A stretch of DNA of 64,000 bases from Rhodococcus sp. 4CII (GTDB lineage: Bacteria; Actinomycetota; Actinomycetes; Mycobacteriales; Mycobacteriaceae). This document shows, piece after piece, positions 61,467 to 64,000 of this stretch (the stretch's first letter is position 1; every line of letters begins with the position of its first letter). The translations under genes were made by a program, and so were the position numbers. Below the pieces are notes generated by a model. That model searched no databases. It saw nothing but the letters and a program-made list of their open reading frames with translations, and was not told the DNA's origin. The stretch lies in the NCBI RefSeq assembly GCF_014256275.1, contig NZ_JACCFE010000002.1, forward strand, positions 4,010,001 to 4,074,000. The letters are read 5' to 3'.

Positions 61467-62576
61467 TCAGCTCCTCATTGTGGTCGGTGTCGCTGGCTGC
61501 AGCGCTATCGACCCGATAAGTTCCGCCAGTTCGGTTGTGTCGCCGTACCATGCCCGGAGCGCGAGGACGCGTTTGTAATACCAGTGGATGTCGGCCTCGG
61601 CCGTGAAGCCGATGCCGCCGTGGACCTGGATGGCGTCTTCGCAGACGCTGACACCGACCGTGGCCGCGTACGCCTTGAGTGCGGCACAGTCCAGTTCCGC
61701 ACCGAGTGCGTCATCCTCCGCAAGGCGCTCCATCGTCGCCTCGCACATATTGGTGAGTGCGGCAGCACGTGTGTGCATGTCGGCGAGAATGTGCTTGATG
61801 GCCTGAAACGAGCCGATCGGGCGACCGAACTGTTCTCGCTGCAGGGCATATGTGAGGGAGAGTTCTACGCAGCGGTTCGCGATACCGCTCAGCTCGCAGG
61901 CGATCAAGGCCTGACTCCAGAGCCGGATCTGACGCAGAAGGTTGGGAACTGTTGATTGATCGGTCACCGGAATCCCGATAACTCCGTCGAGGGTCACGCG
62001 CGCGAAGCTTGCCAGGGGATCGGAACTCTCGACTGGCTCGATCCCTACTCCGGGCGCTCCCGCCTCGACGAGCCACAGTTCGGGGCGGTCGTGGTTGTGG
62101 GCAACGACTACCAGCACGCTCGCATCGGGGGCGAATCGAACGACGTCGAACCTGCCGCAGAGGCTCGCGCCGTCGGTCGTTATCGACCCGAGCTGTTCAC
62201 GCCAATGCACGCTCACTCCGGGATCGGCAATGGCCAGGACCGCTCCATTTTCGATGGCGTTGCTGAGTAGTTTCTGGCCCTCCTCGGGCATCGCGGCGTA
62301 CAGCAGGGCAGGGATCAGCGAGTTCTCGAGCATGGGCCCGGCGACGAGGTGGCGTCCGTACTGGGTGAACAGGGGGCCGAGTGTCGCCAGCGACATGCCA
62401 AGCCCGCCTTGCTCTTCGGTCAGCGCGACAGCGAACACGCCCAGCTCTGCAAACGATGCCGCCAGCGCGGAACTGGAGTCGTGGGTACTGAGCAGTTGTC
62501 GCCTGACGTCGTCACTGTAATTGCGGCGAAGAAACTCGTCGACCGTGTCGGCGAAGGTATCTGTGCTGTTAGCCAC
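61467..62576 (-). CDS. Acyl-CoA dehydrogenase (FadE type), subunit 1
   Basis: A 369-residue flavoprotein from GTG 62576. The N-terminal helical domain has FLRRNYSDDVRRQLLSTHDS and LGVFAVALTEEQGGLGMSLA. The C-terminal FAD/oligomer domain contains ALQREQFGRPIGSFQAIKHI, then ADMHTRAAAL and EDAIQVHGGIGFTAEADIHW. The middle beta domain is short. Its start overlaps the end of the next dehydrogenase gene by eight bases. Paired FadE genes of this kind form alpha2beta2 heterotetramers in actinobacterial steroid side-chain degradation (for example FadE28-FadE29), so the two probably make one enzyme. Confidence 0.9.
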   Translation of the reverse strand: MANSTDTFADTVDEFLRRNYSDDVRRQLLSTHDSSSALAASFAELGVFAVALTEEQGGLGMSLATLGPLFTQYGRHLVAGPMLENSLIPALLYAAMPEEGQKLLSNAIENGAVLAIADPGVSVHWREQLGSITTDGASLCGRFDVVRFAPDASVLVVVAHNHDRPELWLVEAGAPGVGIEPVESSDPLASFARVTLDGVIGIPVTDQSTVPNLLRQIRLWSQALIACELSGIANRCVELSLTYALQREQFGRPIGSFQAIKHILADMHTRAAALTNMCEATMERLAEDDALGAELDCAALKAYAATVGVSVCEDAIQVHGGIGFTAEADIHWYYKRVLALRAWYGDTTELAELIGSIALQPATPTTMRS

Positions 62577-63744
62577 GGGGGAGTCCTAGAAGTCGTTCGG
62601 CGATGATATTTTTCTGGATCTGGGATGTGCCGCCGTAGATCGAGGTCGCTCGGGAGTAGAGGTGATCGTGTACCCAACGGGCCGAGTCAAGCCCGAACGG
62701 GCGAGAACCAGGGACAGAGCGGAATGGTCCGAGGAGTTCGACGAGCGCGGCGAATACGGTTTGTTCGACATTGTTCAGCAGGAGTTTGTCGACGGAGTCC
62801 TCGGCTGTAGGGACTTCTCCGGACTCGAGCCTGGCAACGGTTTTGCGGGTCTGCGCCCCCAGCACTTTCAGCGCGATCTGCGCCTCGCCGACCGCATGTC
62901 GTACCCGTCGACCGGCTGGTGTGTCTGCCCGCGGGACGCCACCTGCGCGGAGTTGGGCCAGTGCATCCTCGAACGCGACTTCGTAGTCGACGCGTCGCCG
63001 GACGGTGTAGGCGGCACGTTCGATACCGAGTGTATGGGTGGCCACCGCCCACCCATTGTTCAGTTCGCCGACGAGGTTGCGTTGCGGGACCCTGACCTGG
63101 TCGAAGAACACTTCACAGAACTCTCGGTCGCCGGTCATCTGCTCGAGAGGGTGAGCGGTGACACCCGGAGTGTTCATGTCCACGAGCACATAGCTGATCC
63201 CGGCGTTCTGGTGGACCTCTGGGTCGGTGCGGACCAACAAGGCGCACCACTGTGCCTTGTGCGCCCAACTAGTCCAGACTTTCTGGCCTGAGATGACGAA
63301 GTCCTCGCCATCGGCTACCGCGCGGGTGCGCAGGGATGCAAGGTCTGAGCCGGCGTCAGGCTCCGAGAACCCCTGGCACCAGATGTGCTCACCGGACAAC
63401 AGCTTCGGAAGCAACTCCTCGCGTTGCCACGGCTGACCGTAATGGTCGATGGATGGTCCGACGACATCCAGACCGATGAGGCCGATCGGCATTGGCGCAC
63501 GCGCACGTGCGAGTTCCTCGGCAAACACCAGTTGGTGCATCGGTGTGAGGCCCTGTCCACCTGCCGCACAGCTCCAGTCGATGCCCACCCAGCCATTCTC
63601 GAACAGAGTGCGCTGCCACTCCCGCAGGACCAAGAACCGCTCGTCCAGATTTAGCGGTACGTCGGGAATATCCGCGTGAGACAGCCACTCTCGCGCCTGT
63701 TCGCGGTAGTCCGCCAGATCGATGACCTTCGACACCCAGCTCAC
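62569..63744 (-). CDS. Acyl-CoA dehydrogenase (FadE type), subunit 2
   Basis: A 391-residue acyl-CoA dehydrogenase from GTG 63744. Blocks: ENGWVGIDWSCAAGGQGLTP, then MPIGLIGLDVVGPSIDHYG, WCQGFSEPDAGSDLASLRTR, FVISGQKVWTSWAHKAQWCA and EVFFDQVRVPQRNLVGELNN. The C-terminus ends SIYGGTSQIQKNIIAERLLG. In the YGGT position Gly replaces the Glu of MCAD-type enzymes, so the catalytic base, if this subunit has one, lies elsewhere, as in many FadE subunits. It overlaps the hydratase stop by four bases (GTGA) and the following dehydrogenase by eight, showing tight coupling. Confidence 0.92.
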   Translation of the reverse strand: MSWVSKVIDLADYREQAREWLSHADIPDVPLNLDERFLVLREWQRTLFENGWVGIDWSCAAGGQGLTPMHQLVFAEELARARAPMPIGLIGLDVVGPSIDHYGQPWQREELLPKLLSGEHIWCQGFSEPDAGSDLASLRTRAVADGEDFVISGQKVWTSWAHKAQWCALLVRTDPEVHQNAGISYVLVDMNTPGVTAHPLEQMTGDREFCEVFFDQVRVPQRNLVGELNNGWAVATHTLGIERAAYTVRRRVDYEVAFEDALAQLRAGGVPRADTPAGRRVRHAVGEAQIALKVLGAQTRKTVARLESGEVPTAEDSVDKLLLNNVEQTVFAALVELLGPFRSVPGSRPFGLDSARWVHDHLYSRATSIYGGTSQIQKNIIAERLLGLPRG

Positions 63745-64000
63745 CGCCCTGTATATACTGGCGCGCGGCGTTCGATGAAGGCGTTGACCGCCTCCTTGGA
63801 GTCCTCGTAGCCGGAGAGCTCGGCTGTCAAAGACTGCTCGAACTCGTAGCCAGCCTTGAGGTCCATATACTCGATCGTGTTCAGGCTTTGCTTCGCAAAT
63901 CGCAACGCTGCCGGGCTGTGTCGCGCAAGAGATGCCGCCAGGTCTTGGGCGGTGTCGAGGAGTTTGTCGTCGGCGACCACATCGACAATGCCTCCATATG
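63741..64000 (-). CDS. Enoyl-CoA hydratase/isomerase, 3' part (runs off the window)
   Basis: The C-terminal 86 residues of a crotonase-family protein: GIVDVVADDKLLDTAQDLAA, then SLARHSPAALRFAKQSLNTI and FEQSLTAELSGYEDSKEAVN ending FIERRAPVYTG. This is the usual GLVDxVV...A..P.A....K...F..R..P.F tail. The active-site region is beyond the right edge. It is upstream of the dehydrogenase pair in the same operon and would hydrate their enoyl-CoA product. Confidence 0.85.
   Translation of the reverse strand, partial: YGGIVDVVADDKLLDTAQDLAASLARHSPAALRFAKQSLNTIEYMDLKAGYEFEQSLTAELSGYEDSKEAVNAFIERRAPVYTGR

Overview
The window is high-GC actinobacterial DNA. It is most likely from Rhodococcus or a close mycolic-acid relative. 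The main evidence is a central block (about 23.5-44.2 kb) that keeps the gene order of the Mycobacterium tuberculosis ino1-to-dnaB region: ino1, a PadR regulator, DUF1707 protein(s), a DUF5318 zinc-ribbon protein, ponA1, an Rv0051-like glycosyltransferase, then rpsF-ssb-rpsR-rplI and dnaB. A HadA-like dehydratase, a decayed cyclopropane/mycolate methyltransferase and FadE-type catabolic genes fit the same group. No rRNA, tRNA, CRISPR array or intact mobile element was seen.

Layout. 0-7.1 kb: a DUF6328 membrane protein, a polysaccharide deacetylase, a TetR regulator and an MFS transporter lying between a broken PhyH-type dioxygenase and the tail of a broken class III aminotransferase, then a glutamate-type dehydrogenase. 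7.3-12 kb: a TetR gene divergent from a run of small envelope and stress genes (membrane proteins, a ferritin-like protein, CsbD, a coiled-coil protein). 12-15 kb: remnants (cyclopropane synthase, sucrase/ferredoxin) around a HadA-like protein and a small secreted protein. 15.1-19.8 kb: an LpqY/SugAB-like sugar ABC importer with its ATPase gene first. 20-22.2 kb: a bifunctional penicillin-binding protein. 22.2-33 kb: a YbjN-like chaperone, ino1-padR, a 96-bp tandem repeat, three tandem DUF1707 genes, DUF5318, a second bifunctional PBP and a GT87 glycosyltransferase. 33-38.5 kb: an accessory insert made of a LAL-type regulator divergent from a Baeyer-Villiger-type monooxygenase and an esterase. 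38.8-44.2 kb: a second GT87 gene, a DUF2945 gene, the ribosomal/ssb operon and dnaB, with DnaA-box-like sites upstream of dnaB.

44.6-58 kb is a heat-shock/stress island. It holds dnaK-grpE-dnaJ (the dnaJ is broken by a 115-bp imperfect duplication), an HspR-like MerR regulator divergent from an hsp20 gene with a strong promoter and overlapping palindrome, a J-domain protein, GAF-ANTAR and ANTAR regulators, small unknown proteins (one DUF6292), a PEADRLEQ-repeat protein and a second hsp20. Between the two hsp20 genes lie a frameshifted HspR-like gene and a frameshifted GAF-ANTAR gene. These look like the decayed second copy of one regulator-chaperone module.

58.3-64 kb: an IS256-type transposase remnant, then a tightly overlapping catabolic operon on the minus strand (enoyl-CoA hydratase running off the window, two acyl-CoA dehydrogenases, an acyl-CoA synthetase and an SMP-30 lactonase-like protein). 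It probably activates and beta-oxidises a side chain of an unidentified substrate. All assignments come from reading motifs and context; no database search was run.
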